From Candidatus Woesearchaeota archaeon (GTDB taxonomy: Archaea > Nanobdellota > Nanobdellia > Woesearchaeales > GW2011-AR4), in contig JAGVYR010000033.1 in assembly GCA_018303185.1 (NCBI GenBank), positions 1 through 54,447 of the forward strand: DNA of 54,447 nt, read 5' to 3'. Position 1 is the first letter of the stretch, and each line of letters opens with the position of its first letter. Of the stretch, positions 24,180 to 32,775 are shown in pieces. A program made the position numbers and the translations under genes. A model generated the notes under the pieces. The model searched no databases. It worked only from the letters and a program-made list of their open reading frames with translations, and was not told the DNA's origin.

Positions 24180-25599
24180 TTTCTTTCGATGGTTTGATTT
24201 TTATCCTTTTTACCTTTATGCCGACAGCGCGGGCATCATCACTCCCCTGCTCATAGCCTGTGAAAGTTATCTTGTCAATGAACTTCCCTTCTCCGAAGTC
24301 AAATTCGGTTTTTCCATAGGCGCCTTCGGAGATGCCGCATTCAAGGCTTATTTCTCCTGTTTTTATTTCATTCCCTGCCTGCACAAGGCAGGCTCCCTTA
24401 TCGCGCCTGCAGCACCAGTCTATATCAATCTTTTCAACATTTCTGCTTACAGGAACTTCCACATTGGAATCTGCCAATTCCACGCAGTCAGGGCTGCTGC
24501 ATACGGGCTTGTCTATGTACAATGTTCCATCCCCTTTCTCAAGGACAATGCCATCATCTTCATGGCTTTGCGCATCTGCCTGCAGAGTATCGGGCCCTGG
24601 ATTAGGCTGCTGCTGTTCATTGGCATCGGAGAGACCGGCAGCCCCCGCAGGCAGCTCGCGCGCTATGCCTATGCCCTCTATTATCTCCTTGCAGTTCTCA
24701 GTAAGCTTCTTATCAAGCTTGTAATTAAGCTTTTCCTCTTCCCCAAGTTCGCTGAACTGCCACATGATTAATGGGTCATCACGGACAATCTGCGCTTCGC
24801 TTCCAAGATTTTCTGTAAGATAATCATTTAGGCTCGATACGCATTCTTTCGGGATATACTCGTAAAACCTGAAATTCTTTACGCCTTCCTGCTTCGGCTT
24901 TAAAATTATCTCCACCTTTGTTATTCCGGTATCAGGGCAGTATTGGTAGCGCCTGAACATATTCACTCTTGACAGGGTTTCCCTGAACCTGCCTGCTTCA
25001 GAACTAATGTCGCTTAAGCTGGCTGGAATGCCTGAATCCTTAAAGCTTTCAATAATGCCTGAAATATCCTCATCAGAGGGGTTTATTGGAATCTCGGTGC
25101 ATTCAATCTCGCTGCACCCCGGCACAACGGAAGTTTTTGCGCCCTTTCCCTCGATGAAAAGCTCCATGAACCCTGCCCTTGGGGCAATGCAGAGATGGTA
25201 GGGGTATTCAAGCTCAAGCGCCCCGGCATCAAAAGACCTCAGCACTTTCCCATTTTTTACAATGAGCACGCTGTCAGCTTTGCCGGCAACTGCATTTTCT
25301 ATAATCGGCTTTTCCCTGAACATGCCCGATGGCATGTCTTTTGCCAAATCAACAAAGAATATCTCGTCTGCGCTGCACGGCACATTGACTTTTTTCTTGG
25401 CAACTTCCCCAAACCTGATTTCCTTTCCCAGCTCAGACAGGTCAATCTGGAATTTGTCCATCTCTGTCCTGCACATCCTGTCTCTTACAGAGGTATAGGC
25501 TTTCCATGCAAATACCTGCGCCCCTATTATGACCATGGCAATTATAGCATACTTCACAACATCAGAGAGCTGCCCCTTTTTTAGCATAACATTTAGCAT
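24172..25599 (-). CDS. Pilin-like membrane-anchored protein (475 aa)
   Basis: Function unknown. KKGQLSD directly before a hydrophobic helix (residues 8-33) resembles a class III signal peptide, so the prepilin peptidase encoded at 20119 may process it. The rest is an exported domain with about ten cysteines in pairs (SEIECTEI, CSSPDCVEL, CCRRDKGACL), likely disulfides, and a C-terminal FTGYEQGSDDARAVGIKVKRIKI strand-rich part. The start has a 12-base tandem duplication (ATGTTATGCTAA twice), giving several ATGs; TTATAAAG about 25 bases upstream suggests a leaderless start at 25599. Confidence 0.75.
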   Translation of the reverse strand: MLNVMLKKGQLSDVVKYAIIAMVIIGAQVFAWKAYTSVRDRMCRTEMDKFQIDLSELGKEIRFGEVAKKKVNVPCSADEIFFVDLAKDMPSGMFREKPIIENAVAGKADSVLIVKNGKVLRSFDAGALELEYPYHLCIAPRAGFMELFIEGKGAKTSVVPGCSEIECTEIPINPSDEDISGIIESFKDSGIPASLSDISSEAGRFRETLSRVNMFRRYQYCPDTGITKVEIILKPKQEGVKNFRFYEYIPKECVSSLNDYLTENLGSEAQIVRDDPLIMWQFSELGEEEKLNYKLDKKLTENCKEIIEGIGIARELPAGAAGLSDANEQQQPNPGPDTLQADAQSHEDDGIVLEKGDGTLYIDKPVCSSPDCVELADSNVEVPVSRNVEKIDIDWCCRRDKGACLVQAGNEIKTGEISLECGISEGAYGKTEFDFGEGKFIDKITFTGYEQGSDDARAVGIKVKRIKIKPSKENG

Positions 25600-25661
25600 A
25601 ACATTATCCTGAAAATGCCGCTTTATAATATTTTTGCATAAGTAAGCTTATTTTGTATTTT

Positions 25662-25869
25662 CCGCACGCCACCACTTCGGCGGCTGGACGGACTGCTCAT
25701 TGCATTCGCAGTCCTACGAAACACCCCGTAAGGGACTTCCCCCGTTTCGTCCAGCGCCGGCGTGGCGTGCGGCGAGGCTGGGGAAGCCCTTTGGGATGCC
25801 GAGCAGGATTTACGGAGTAAAACCGTCGCACCGCCATTGTCGGCGCTCAAGCCTGCTTTAGCAATCCCC
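25662..25869 (-). ncRNA. Two-domain folded intergenic RNA candidate
   Basis: The 311-base gap lacks a credible gene but folds strongly. Bases 25662-25672 (CCGCACGCCAC) pair exactly with 25762-25772; inside are GCTGGACG/CGTCCAGC, CGAAAC/GTTTCG and GGACTGC/GCAGTCC, giving a three-way junction. Bases 25773-25869 hold AGCAGG/CCTGCT and ACGG/CCGT. The stretch is GC-rich in an AT-richer genome, typical of stable RNA. ATTTAATA at about 25880-25889 is correctly placed for a minus transcript starting near 25860 and also serves the + gene at 25911. No tRNA, SRP or RNase P signature was recognised. Confidence 0.5.
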
Positions 25870-25910
25870 TATGAAAAGTATTAAATATCCCATAATACTG
25901 GAACATCTTG

Positions 25911-27380
25911 ATGAAAAAAGAGGGCAGGCCGCCCTATCTCAGGTGGCTGGAAGAGTTCATATTATTCATAATTATAATCCTCAACATAATGGACTTCTTC
26001 TCAGTGCTTCCAGGGGACTTAGGCTACATAAAGAAAGTGCTCTCATGGACTGCTTTGGGCTACCTTTTCTACCATGCCAGCCTTACAAGGATTTTCTTCA
26101 ATGAAAGGCACCATTATGTGGATTTTTTCCTTATCATTTCTTATTTTTTGATGATATCAAAGAACATAGTTGCATCTTTCTCAGCAGAAAATACTTACCT
26201 TTTCAGGGAGATGCATGCTTTCCTTGCGGCAATAGGCCCTCAGCTGCAGTCAATGGCCTTTGTTCTCGGCTCTTCGCTTGTAATCTTATTGGCGCTTTAT
26301 TCCGCAATGGCCATAAATATACGCTCCCCCAGCATGATGCAGATATTCCATGAGCAAGGCCCTTCTCCCCACAATCCCCTGAAAATCCTGCTGAGATACA
26401 CTACGCTTTTCATATCCTTCTTCGGCTTTTTCCTCATAGTATTCAACCTTTCAATGGAGTGGCTTGCAATTGCGCTTGACGCACCTATACTGATGATAGC
26501 ATTATTCTTCTACATCTATCTCGCGATAGGCCATTACAGGAAATACCATCTTGAAAGCCTGCTGTACAAAATCGGGGAATTCACCGACGGGTTTTATGAG
26601 AGGTTCATATCGCTTTTCCATGAGAAAAGGACGCTTTTCATGGGGATTACGGGAATGCTTGTTCTCCACATCCTTACAGACATTGGCAATTTTATCATCC
26701 CCTACCTTTTCTTTTTCAGGGAAAGCCCTTATCTTGAGAGCCTCGGTGCAGGGCATGAGCCGCTCATCGGCATGATGCTTAGCCATATCTCCCAAATGCC
26801 TGCTCTTGACAAAATATCCCTTGTAGCAATATATGCCCTTAATGTCATAGGCATTGTCATGCTAATGCTCATTCCGGCTTTGCTGTGGTATGCAATGTTC
26901 ACAGGAAAAGAAATTAGGATTCCAAAGCTGGACATTGCATTTTTCTTTTCAGCGATGGCTGCCATGATTTTTGCCCCTGCCTTCAGGATATCAAAAATAG
27001 CAGGAAGCAGCCTAATCGGAGTTGACATACTCACGCAGCAGCCTTCAGTCTCTGCTTTCAGGGGATTTTTTGCCCTGGCATTTTTCTGCTTCACTGTTTT
27101 TTTGGCAGTGGTATTTTTGGAAGCAGGATATAAAAGGGCATTAACTATAGCGGGGCTTTTTTCCGGATTGGCATTCTTTGCATGGTACACAGCGCTTTTT
27201 TTCATAAGCACACTGAGCTATTACGCGAGCCTTATAGGCAGCCTCGCAGCAGCCTCAAGCTTCTACTTTGCAATGCTCTTTGGGATTTTCCTTAAAATTT
27301 CAATACTTTTTTATCTTGGTGCGTTCTTGCTCTTTGTGGATGAGCTCTTTGTCCAGAGGGCTTTCGGGAAGATACGCTGA
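25911..27380 (+). CDS. Polytopic membrane protein of unknown function (489 aa)
   Basis: No family recognised. About twelve hydrophobic segments spread over the whole length, with cytosolic-looking loops such as HEQGPSPHNPLKIL and YHLESLLYKIGEFTDGFYERFISLFHEKR. No enzymatic motif seen. The ATG at 25911 is chosen because TTAAATATCC is about 26 bases upstream; TTG at 25908 would be one codon longer. Isolated gene, convergent with the next. Confidence 0.7.
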   Translation: MKKEGRPPYLRWLEEFILFIIIILNIMDFFSVLPGDLGYIKKVLSWTALGYLFYHASLTRIFFNERHHYVDFFLIISYFLMISKNIVASFSAENTYLFREMHAFLAAIGPQLQSMAFVLGSSLVILLALYSAMAINIRSPSMMQIFHEQGPSPHNPLKILLRYTTLFISFFGFFLIVFNLSMEWLAIALDAPILMIALFFYIYLAIGHYRKYHLESLLYKIGEFTDGFYERFISLFHEKRTLFMGITGMLVLHILTDIGNFIIPYLFFFRESPYLESLGAGHEPLIGMMLSHISQMPALDKISLVAIYALNVIGIVMLMLIPALLWYAMFTGKEIRIPKLDIAFFFSAMAAMIFAPAFRISKIAGSSLIGVDILTQQPSVSAFRGFFALAFFCFTVFLAVVFLEAGYKRALTIAGLFSGLAFFAWYTALFFISTLSYYASLIGSLAAASSFYFAMLFGIFLKISILFYLGAFLLFVDELFVQRAFGKIR

Positions 27381-27989
27381 TTAGGGTTTTGAAATATCTA
27401 TGACTGCATCAGGGCTGAAAAATCTTATGGAAGGCATCCCAAAAGCTTTCAGCCGTTCTTCAGACTCAGAATCATAAGCATCAAACGCATCACTTAAATC
27501 CAGCTTTACAATCCTGTCCAGCCCACCTACAGATATTTTGTCTCCGTCTCTAAAATCCCTAATTTCTGACGGGTTTAGGTCTTCAATCAAAATTGCGCCA
27601 TATCTTTTGCCTAAACCATAAATCAAGCCCACGCAAAAAGATGTGACCAAAAATTTTTTATTTTTTGCAGCAGTTTCCGCTTCTTGGCAAAAGCCTTCCA
27701 ATGCTTCAATAGAAGAATCCAATTCCCTGTACACTCTTTCAGGATTTTGCGGCAATTTCCCGTAATACTTGTGCTTTCTTAAAATGGCATTAATTCCGGT
27801 TGGCAGCCGGCCCAATCTGTAATGGTCATTAAATTTGCCCTGCTGACTGATTGGAAAAAAATCATTAGCAACTACCATTCCCCCTCCCATCCCTTTTGCA
27901 GTATTCAAGCTTCTGTTTAAAATACCCATAATCCTCGGGTCACTTTCGATTTGTTTTCTTATTTGTTGAGAATAACCAAAGTAGTCCAT
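27381..27989 (-). CDS. Hypothetical protein (202 aa)
   Basis: No family recognised. Soluble; a glycine-rich turn (KGMGGGMVVANDFF) near residue 35, a helical part with ELDSSIEALEGFCQEAETAA, and a C-terminal half of strands (GKRYGAILIEDLNPSEIRDF, IRFFSPDAVIDI). TTTAAATAAG about 25 bases upstream of the ATG suggests a leaderless gene. Its stop directly adjoins the stop of the convergent membrane protein gene. Confidence 0.65.
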   Translation of the reverse strand: MDYFGYSQQIRKQIESDPRIMGILNRSLNTAKGMGGGMVVANDFFPISQQGKFNDHYRLGRLPTGINAILRKHKYYGKLPQNPERVYRELDSSIEALEGFCQEAETAAKNKKFLVTSFCVGLIYGLGKRYGAILIEDLNPSEIRDFRDGDKISVGGLDRIVKLDLSDAFDAYDSESEERLKAFGMPSIRFFSPDAVIDISKP

Positions 27990-28096
27990 TCTTGCTAGTA
28001 ATGCACTCTTATTTAAAAAAATAACTATTTTTAAGTAGTTAATTACTCGGATTAGCAGCGGGTAAAGTTTATATAGCTGATTTTTTTAATGGTTCT

Positions 28097-28882
28097 ATGG
28101 CACAAGTCCTGGTATACCTAAAAAAGAACGTTGCAGAAAACGCAGCCATCTATTTTGAAAAGGCCAAGAAAGCAAAAAAGAAGATGCAGGGCGCACAGGG
28201 CTCTTTGAAAGAAAATGCGGATAAGCTCCAGTCTCTCCTCAAGAAGCAGGAGAAGCACGCTTCTTCAGAAGAAGAGGAAAAAAAGCTGAAGGAAAGGAAA
28301 AAGGAATGGTATGAGAAATTCCGCTGGTTCTTCTCTTCAGAAGGGTTTTTGGTAATCGGCGGCAGGGATGCGACTTCCAATGAGGTTGTGATAAAAAAAT
28401 ATACTGAAAGCGGGGACATTGTCTTCCATACTGATTTGGCAGGCAGCCCGTTTTTTGTAGTGAAGACAGAAGGCAGGACACCTGGAGGCGCAACAATTAA
28501 GGAAGTGGCCGATGCAACCGTTACTTTTTCCCGTGTCTTCAAGCTTGGGCAGCAAAATTCTCCTGTATTCTGGGTAAGGCCGGAGCAGATATCAAAGCAG
28601 GCACAGTCAGGCGAATACCTTACAAAAGGCGCTTTCATGGTAAGGGGAAAGGCAAATTACATTGAGAATAAAATAAATCTTGCAGTCGGCATGACAAATG
28701 CACAGCAGATTATGGCTGGTCCTCTGGAAGCAGTAAAGAAGCACTGCGAAACATATCTTGTACTTGAGCAGGGCAGCATGAAGCCGAGCGATGCAGCGAA
28801 GAAAATCAAGTCAAAGCTCGGCGGCTCTGTCGATGAGATAATAAGGGCGCTGCCTGCCGGCGGGTTTAAGGTTGTTTCTTGA
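28097..28882 (+). CDS. Stand-alone NFACT-R domain protein (261 aa)
   Basis: Corresponds to the C-terminal part of RqcH/Tae2/NEMF proteins, which bind peptidyl-tRNA on stalled large subunits. VYLKKNVAENAAIYFEKAKKAKKKM opens the coiled-coil segment. The NFACT-R domain follows from about residue 75 with WFFSSEGFLVIGGRDATSNE, DIVFHTDLAGSPFFVVK and GQQNSPVFWVRPEQISK. The N-terminal NFACT-N domain and HhH are absent; whole archaeal proteins are about 600-700 residues. A separate NFACT-N gene may exist outside the window, or this branch may use the domain alone. GTTTATATAG about 25 bases upstream supports the start. Confidence 0.88.
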   Translation: MAQVLVYLKKNVAENAAIYFEKAKKAKKKMQGAQGSLKENADKLQSLLKKQEKHASSEEEEKKLKERKKEWYEKFRWFFSSEGFLVIGGRDATSNEVVIKKYTESGDIVFHTDLAGSPFFVVKTEGRTPGGATIKEVADATVTFSRVFKLGQQNSPVFWVRPEQISKQAQSGEYLTKGAFMVRGKANYIENKINLAVGMTNAQQIMAGPLEAVKKHCETYLVLEQGSMKPSDAAKKIKSKLGGSVDEIIRALPAGGFKVVS

Positions 28883-28951
28883 TTGAACCACTAATAAATG
28901 GATAAAAGGCAATTTTTATAAATATGCCTTAATTCTGGAGAGCATAGGTGA

Positions 28952-29665
28952 ATGGGATTGGGCGAACTTGAGAAAAGGATTATAATATTCGGGAAAATTT
29001 CCAATAATGAACTGGCAGAAGAGGAGGATAGGGGAAAATTTCTTTTCCTGTACGTCACTTCTGACCCTGAGGAGATTCTGTACAGCAGAGCTTTCTCGGA
29101 CACTGTCAAGGCAGGATTATGGGAATTGATTAGAAGTAGCGGGAAAAGCCTAGCTGAACAAGCAGAGCAAACTACTCCATTCTGTGTTTCTGACAAGATA
29201 GACTCGATTGAAGAGCTTGGCAGGCACTTCCCATCAACATCCATACTAAGAGTAAAGGGAGAATTTGAGACCTTCAGGAAATGCGAGCAAAGGCTGGAGT
29301 ACGAACTGAAGAAAAGACTAAGACCAGAAAACTGTGAAGAACAACTCCCATACGAGGAAGATAAGAATCTTGCTGAAAAGCTCCTAAAGTATCACGTAAT
29401 CCCTATGGTTCAAGCAAAGGAAAATGGGGACAACGCAAAGTTTGAAAGCTTGCAGAGCGATTTTTTTAAGTCAATGCCTTCAGAAAGGTATGCTCAGCAA
29501 TTCAGAAAAATAGCGTTTCAGATTCAGAATACGAGGATACGGGGCTTAAGGGACAGAAAAGTGATGGAATACCTTACCTGGATAGGGGCAATGGCCACAT
29601 ATGACTTGGAAACCAACCTCGCAACACAAATGAAACTGGCAACCTGGGACATGAGCCTGAATTAA
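28952..29665 (+). CDS. Hypothetical protein (237 aa)
   Basis: No family recognised. Soluble, mostly helical, highly charged. The N-terminal 60 residues look alpha/beta (RIIIFGKISNNE, KFLFLYVTSDPEEILYSRAFSD); the C-terminal half is helical with QFRKIAFQIQNTRIRGLRDRKVMEYLTWIGAMATYDLE. AGGTG lies just before the ATG and TTTTTATAAATAT is about 30 bases upstream, so it has its own promoter. Confidence 0.65.
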   Translation: MGLGELEKRIIIFGKISNNELAEEEDRGKFLFLYVTSDPEEILYSRAFSDTVKAGLWELIRSSGKSLAEQAEQTTPFCVSDKIDSIEELGRHFPSTSILRVKGEFETFRKCEQRLEYELKKRLRPENCEEQLPYEEDKNLAEKLLKYHVIPMVQAKENGDNAKFESLQSDFFKSMPSERYAQQFRKIAFQIQNTRIRGLRDRKVMEYLTWIGAMATYDLETNLATQMKLATWDMSLN

Positions 29666-29704
29666 TGCAACAGATTTAAATAATTTTAATACAATTTCTG
29701 AATC

Positions 29705-30514
29705 ATGAGCCTCCCAATCCTCCCTTCAGGGCAGAAATTCTCCTGCTGCCAGTGCGGAAGCTGCTGCTCCAAGATAAGGGGCATGATGCCTGCTGAAGAT
29801 GCCGCTTTCATGAAGGAGATGGCATACGGGAAGATGCCCTTAGTCCAGCTTATTCCTCTTGAAAAGATATCTTTTCCTCTTTATGACTGGGAAGCCAAAA
29901 GGTTCATGGGATGGCAGCATGATGCGAATGTCGATGCAAAAATAAGGCCTTCAAGGGCAATATTCGACCTAAACACGAATAAGGCAATAATCGCCACGTA
30001 TTCCATGGATTCTGACGCATGCCCTTTCCTGAAGAACAGCAAGTGCTCAATATACGATAAAAAGCGCGCTTATATCTGCCGCCTGTTTCCTTTCAACCGC
30101 ACCCCGTTTCTTGACGTGGGAGAAAGATTAAGGAAAGAAAACCTTTTCGGCACCTGCGGAGGTATGAAGAGTGTTTTGCCCCATATCCCTGAAAGCAAAA
30201 GCAAAATGATAGCGCACTTGCAGGCAGCCTTTCCCGACGGCAGCTTTGAGAATGCAGTGCAGCACGACATTGTCATTGAATGGCTGAACAGCACTGTTGT
30301 TGATTTAATGAGAAAAAAGATTGTAAGGCCCGCAATGAACTATCCTTATGAATTTTTATTGAAAAGGATAAATAACGCTGAAAAAATAGATTTCACTGAT
30401 TTTCTTGTCGGATCAGGATACATGCCTCTGGAAGAGAAAGACAGGCTTATTGAAGGTTTTGATTCCAATAGCGGCGCAAAGAGAAAAATAACGGAATTTA
30501 TTGAAAGCTGCTGA
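29705..30514 (+). CDS. YkgJ-type cysteine-cluster protein (269 aa)
   Basis: Putative zinc- or iron-chelating protein. FSCCQCGSCCSKIRG (residues about 12-26) supplies the first cysteine cluster; DACPFLKNSKCSIYDKKRAYICRLFPF (about 102-128) supplies the second, as in the YkgJ family. Cytosolic. The C-terminal 140 residues are helical and of unknown role. Metal type and function cannot be told from sequence. TTTAAATAATT about 30 bases upstream is the likely TATA. A folded repeat element starts 26 bases after the stop. Confidence 0.82.
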   Translation: MSLPILPSGQKFSCCQCGSCCSKIRGMMPAEDAAFMKEMAYGKMPLVQLIPLEKISFPLYDWEAKRFMGWQHDANVDAKIRPSRAIFDLNTNKAIIATYSMDSDACPFLKNSKCSIYDKKRAYICRLFPFNRTPFLDVGERLRKENLFGTCGGMKSVLPHIPESKSKMIAHLQAAFPDGSFENAVQHDIVIEWLNSTVVDLMRKKIVRPAMNYPYEFLLKRINNAEKIDFTDFLVGSGYMPLEEKDRLIEGFDSNSGAKRKITEFIESC

Positions 30515-30539
30515 AAAAGTCAGGAATATACAGATAGTG

Positions 30540-30688
30540 TCAGGTTAAGGGGGCGCCTGCCTTTTTCTGCCGAGGCAGGGAAATTGTTCTGGAGCTAAGG
30601 CATTGTTTTTCTTCAATAAAATACATTCAATAGTTCAACAGCAAAAGAAATCAAAAAACAACCGAGGCAGATGGCGCCCTTAACCTGA
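30540..30688. repeat. Folded intergenic element, copy A
   Basis: TCAGGTTAAGG at the left end pairs exactly with CCTTAACCTGA at the right end, and GCGCC/GGCGCC extends the stem, closing a 149-base unit. The core from about 30573 to 30675 (GAGGCAGG, TAAGGCAT, GTTTTT, two CAAT repeats, GTTCAACAG, ATCAAAAAACAACCG) is clearly homologous to 34861-34972. It lies 26 bases after a + gene and ends about 27 bases inside a TATA-like stretch (30711-30724) that could drive a minus transcript starting at its edge. Structured RNA or miniature mobile element; undecided. Confidence 0.6.
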
Positions 30689-30766
30689 ACTTATCGGGAT
30701 GCAAATCATAAAGTTTATATATTTAAGCATATTACACATATTTACACATAATTGGAGGCAGAGAAC

Positions 30767-30991
30767 ATGACAACTATGACTTTAGCTGTTCCGTCAGAGC
30801 TGAAACATAAAATGGAGGCATTTCCGGAGATGAATTGGTCTGAGGTTGCCCGGCAGGCGTTTATGCAGAGAATAAAAGATTTGGAATTTTTGAGGAAATT
30901 CAAGTCTGGCAGCACTTTGACAGAAGAAGATGCATTAAGATTGGGAAGGGAGCTGAACAAAAATCTGGCCAAAAGGTACAAAAAGGCTTAA
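30767..30991 (+). CDS. VapB-like antitoxin without intact toxin (74 aa)
   Basis: Short DNA-binding antitoxin of the ribbon-helix-helix type: MTLAVPSELKHKMEAFPEMNWSEVARQAFMQRI is the strand-helix-helix region. The C-terminal DALRLGRELNKNLAKRYKKA is the usual toxin-contacting tail of archaeal VapB paired with PIN toxins. GGAGG eight bases before the ATG fixes the start. The toxin reading frame that should follow is cut short after about five codons of similarity, so this is probably an orphan. GTTTATATATTTAAG at 30711-30725 is the likely TATA. Confidence 0.85.
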   Translation: MTTMTLAVPSELKHKMEAFPEMNWSEVARQAFMQRIKDLEFLRKFKSGSTLTEEDALRLGRELNKNLAKRYKKA

Positions 30992-30993
30992 TC

Positions 30994-31053
30994 ATGGATT
31001 TAGTAATTTGTAATTGGGGGGTGGGTGGTTGGGAGTATCAAAGTTCGCTTTAA
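30994..31053 (+). pseudogene. Truncated remnant of a VapC/PIN toxin gene
   Basis: Three bases after the antitoxin stop a frame starts MDLVI, the usual opening of an archaeal PIN toxin (MDLVIDTN...). It continues as unrelated residues (CNWGVGGWEYQSSL) and stops after 19 codons. The catalytic Asp that would follow MDLVI is missing. The assignment rests on position and five residues, hence modest confidence. Confidence 0.5.
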
Positions 31054-31151
31054 TTGAAATAAGCTCCCGTTAATCCCATCAAGGCAGCTAAGCGCCCTTT
31101 TCACCGAAATTATTGAAAACACTTAAATACCCCTGCCTTATATGGCATGCT

Positions 31152-31766
31152 ATGATATCCGTATCGGAGATGAGGGCTCTTGAGGACAGTTCAGGCATTC
31201 CCAAAGATGTCCTTATGGATCATGCCGGCAGGGCGGCAGCACAGGCTTTAAGGGAAAAATTTGACATAAAGAACAAGAATATTCTCATTGTATGCTACCA
31301 CGGCAATAACGGCGGAGACGGCTTTGTGATGGCGAGAAAGCTGTGCGATGAGGCTGAAGTCGATGTTCTGTTTGCAGGTGATGAGGCAAGGCTGAAAGGC
31401 CCTGCGCTGAGGAACTACAGGAGGCTTCAGGACCATATAATGATACAGATGGTTGATATGGATGACGTTGATTTTTCTGATTACAATTTCATCGTGGACT
31501 GCATTTTCGGCACCGGAATTCATGCGGAGATTAGGGAGCCTATCTTATCATTAATCAACAGCCTCAACAAGGCAGAAGCAGTCAAAATTTCCATTGACGT
31601 GCCTTCAGGAGTTGACCCGGATACAGGGCAAAAAGCAAATGTATATTTTGAGCCGGATTTTCTTATAACTTTCCACGACATGAAGCAGGGGCTTGAAGAA
31701 TACAGCGATAGGGCAGTAGTTGTGGACATAGGCCTGGGGAATGTTTTAAATAATCCTGAGATATAG
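31152..31766 (+). CDS. nnrE: NAD(P)H-hydrate epimerase (204 aa)
   Basis: Epimerises damaged NAD(P)HX so that the dehydratase can repair it. YjeF N-terminal domain: SVSEMRALEDSSGIPKDVLMDHAGRAAA, then CYHGNNGGDGFVMAR (GNNGGDG loop), VDCIFGTGIHAEIREP and SIDVPSGVDPDTGQ. The start at 31152 is chosen because ACTTAAATAC lies about 27 bases upstream (leaderless) and homology begins there. In many organisms this domain is fused to the dehydratase; here the partner is the next gene, eight bases away. Confidence 0.93.
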   Translation: MISVSEMRALEDSSGIPKDVLMDHAGRAAAQALREKFDIKNKNILIVCYHGNNGGDGFVMARKLCDEAEVDVLFAGDEARLKGPALRNYRRLQDHIMIQMVDMDDVDFSDYNFIVDCIFGTGIHAEIREPILSLINSLNKAEAVKISIDVPSGVDPDTGQKANVYFEPDFLITFHDMKQGLEEYSDRAVVVDIGLGNVLNNPEI

Positions 31767-31774
31767 CTTATTCT

Positions 31775-32581
31775 ATGGGATTCATCTCAAAAGAGAACAT
31801 TTCAATACCTGAAAGGAAAAAGAGTGCAAAAAAAGGCGATTCGGGCCGTGTTTTGGTAATTGGCGGCAGCAAAGAGTATGTAGGCGCTGTCGCTCTTGTT
31901 ACAATAGCGGCTCCGGAGAAAGTCGCTTGGGCAATCAATTCTTTATCGGCAGATTTAGTCACAATAAAATTAAAGGGAGGCTATATCAATAATTCTCATT
32001 ATAAAATATTAAAAAAACTTATTGAAAAGCACGACGTCATTCTTATTGGCAACGGCATCGGGACAAGAAAAGAGACAAAGGCATCGATTAAAAAAATTAT
32101 AAAAAATGAAAAGCTGAAGGTTATTGACGCTGATGCGATTAAAGTTTTGTCTCTTGGCGAAATAAGCAATGCAATAATCACGCCGCACAGGAAGGAATTT
32201 GAGGCTTTTTTAAAAAATTCAAAATTCAATGAAAAAGAAACAGGAAAAATAATCAAAGGAGAAAAAAACTCAATGAAAAAAATCCAAAAAATCTTAAAAA
32301 ATAATATAATAATAAAAAAAGGAAGAATTGACGAAATAATCTCAAAGAGCAAAATCCTTTATAACAAAACCGGGAATCCGGGAATGGCAAAGGCAGGGAC
32401 AGGGGATGTTCTGGCAGGGCTTTGCGCGGGATTTCTTGCACAGAGCAGGGATATGCTCCAAAGTGCCATTAATGCAGCTTACTTCAACGGGCTTATAGGG
32501 GATATTCTTATGAAAAGAAAGAAAGGCTACACCTATCTCGCTTCTGACATCGTCGAAGAAATTACCCGTTTGAGCCATTAA
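31775..32581 (+). CDS. nnrD: NAD(P)HX dehydratase, YjeF C-terminal type (268 aa)
   Basis: ATP/ADP-dependent dehydratase of the ribokinase-like fold repairing hydrated NAD(P)H. KKGDSGRVLVIGGSKEYVGAVALV opens the domain, VILIGNGIGTRKET and IITPHRKEFEAF follow, and the active-site loop is GNPGMAKAGTGDVLAG (Asp as base). Slightly shorter than bacterial forms and very lysine-rich between residues 125 and 190 (AAAA-rich DNA). Works with the epimerase encoded just upstream. Confidence 0.93.
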   Translation: MGFISKENISIPERKKSAKKGDSGRVLVIGGSKEYVGAVALVTIAAPEKVAWAINSLSADLVTIKLKGGYINNSHYKILKKLIEKHDVILIGNGIGTRKETKASIKKIIKNEKLKVIDADAIKVLSLGEISNAIITPHRKEFEAFLKNSKFNEKETGKIIKGEKNSMKKIQKILKNNIIIKKGRIDEIISKSKILYNKTGNPGMAKAGTGDVLAGLCAGFLAQSRDMLQSAINAAYFNGLIGDILMKRKKGYTYLASDIVEEITRLSH

Positions 32582-32639
32582 TTTCCGTCGCCACCCGCCG
32601 AATTCTTAAAAAACCTTAAAATCAAAACATTTAAATACT

Positions 32640-32775
32640 ATTTGTAGAAGTATTAAATTCAATATTTTATGCAGTATTACCAAGCTCGACTAAAAAAACA
32701 TTTAAAAAATATATAAAAAAGCCATAATAGATATTATTTAAAAAACTATTAAAATTAATAGAGTATTAAGGAAAA
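32640..32775 (+). promoter_or_regulatory. AT-rich promoter region of the Kef operon
   Basis: About 190 bases without a gene, strongly AT-rich, with several TATA-like stretches (ATTTAAATAC at 32629-32638, ACATTTAAAAAATATATAAAA at about 32699-32718, TATTATTTAAAAAAC at 32733-32747). The last lies about 30 bases before the ATG at 32776. Repeated AGTATTAA boxes (32657, 32763) may be regulator sites; this is a guess. Confidence 0.4.

Noticed and set aside
25623-25850. 75-codon minus frame over the folded stretch
   Set aside because: Low-complexity Ser/Pro/Ala translation, no ribosome binding site, and the bases are explained better by paired stems.
30994-31053. Functional 19-residue peptide after the antitoxin
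   Set aside because: The opening MDLVI fits a decayed PIN toxin better than an independent peptide; there is no separate start signal.
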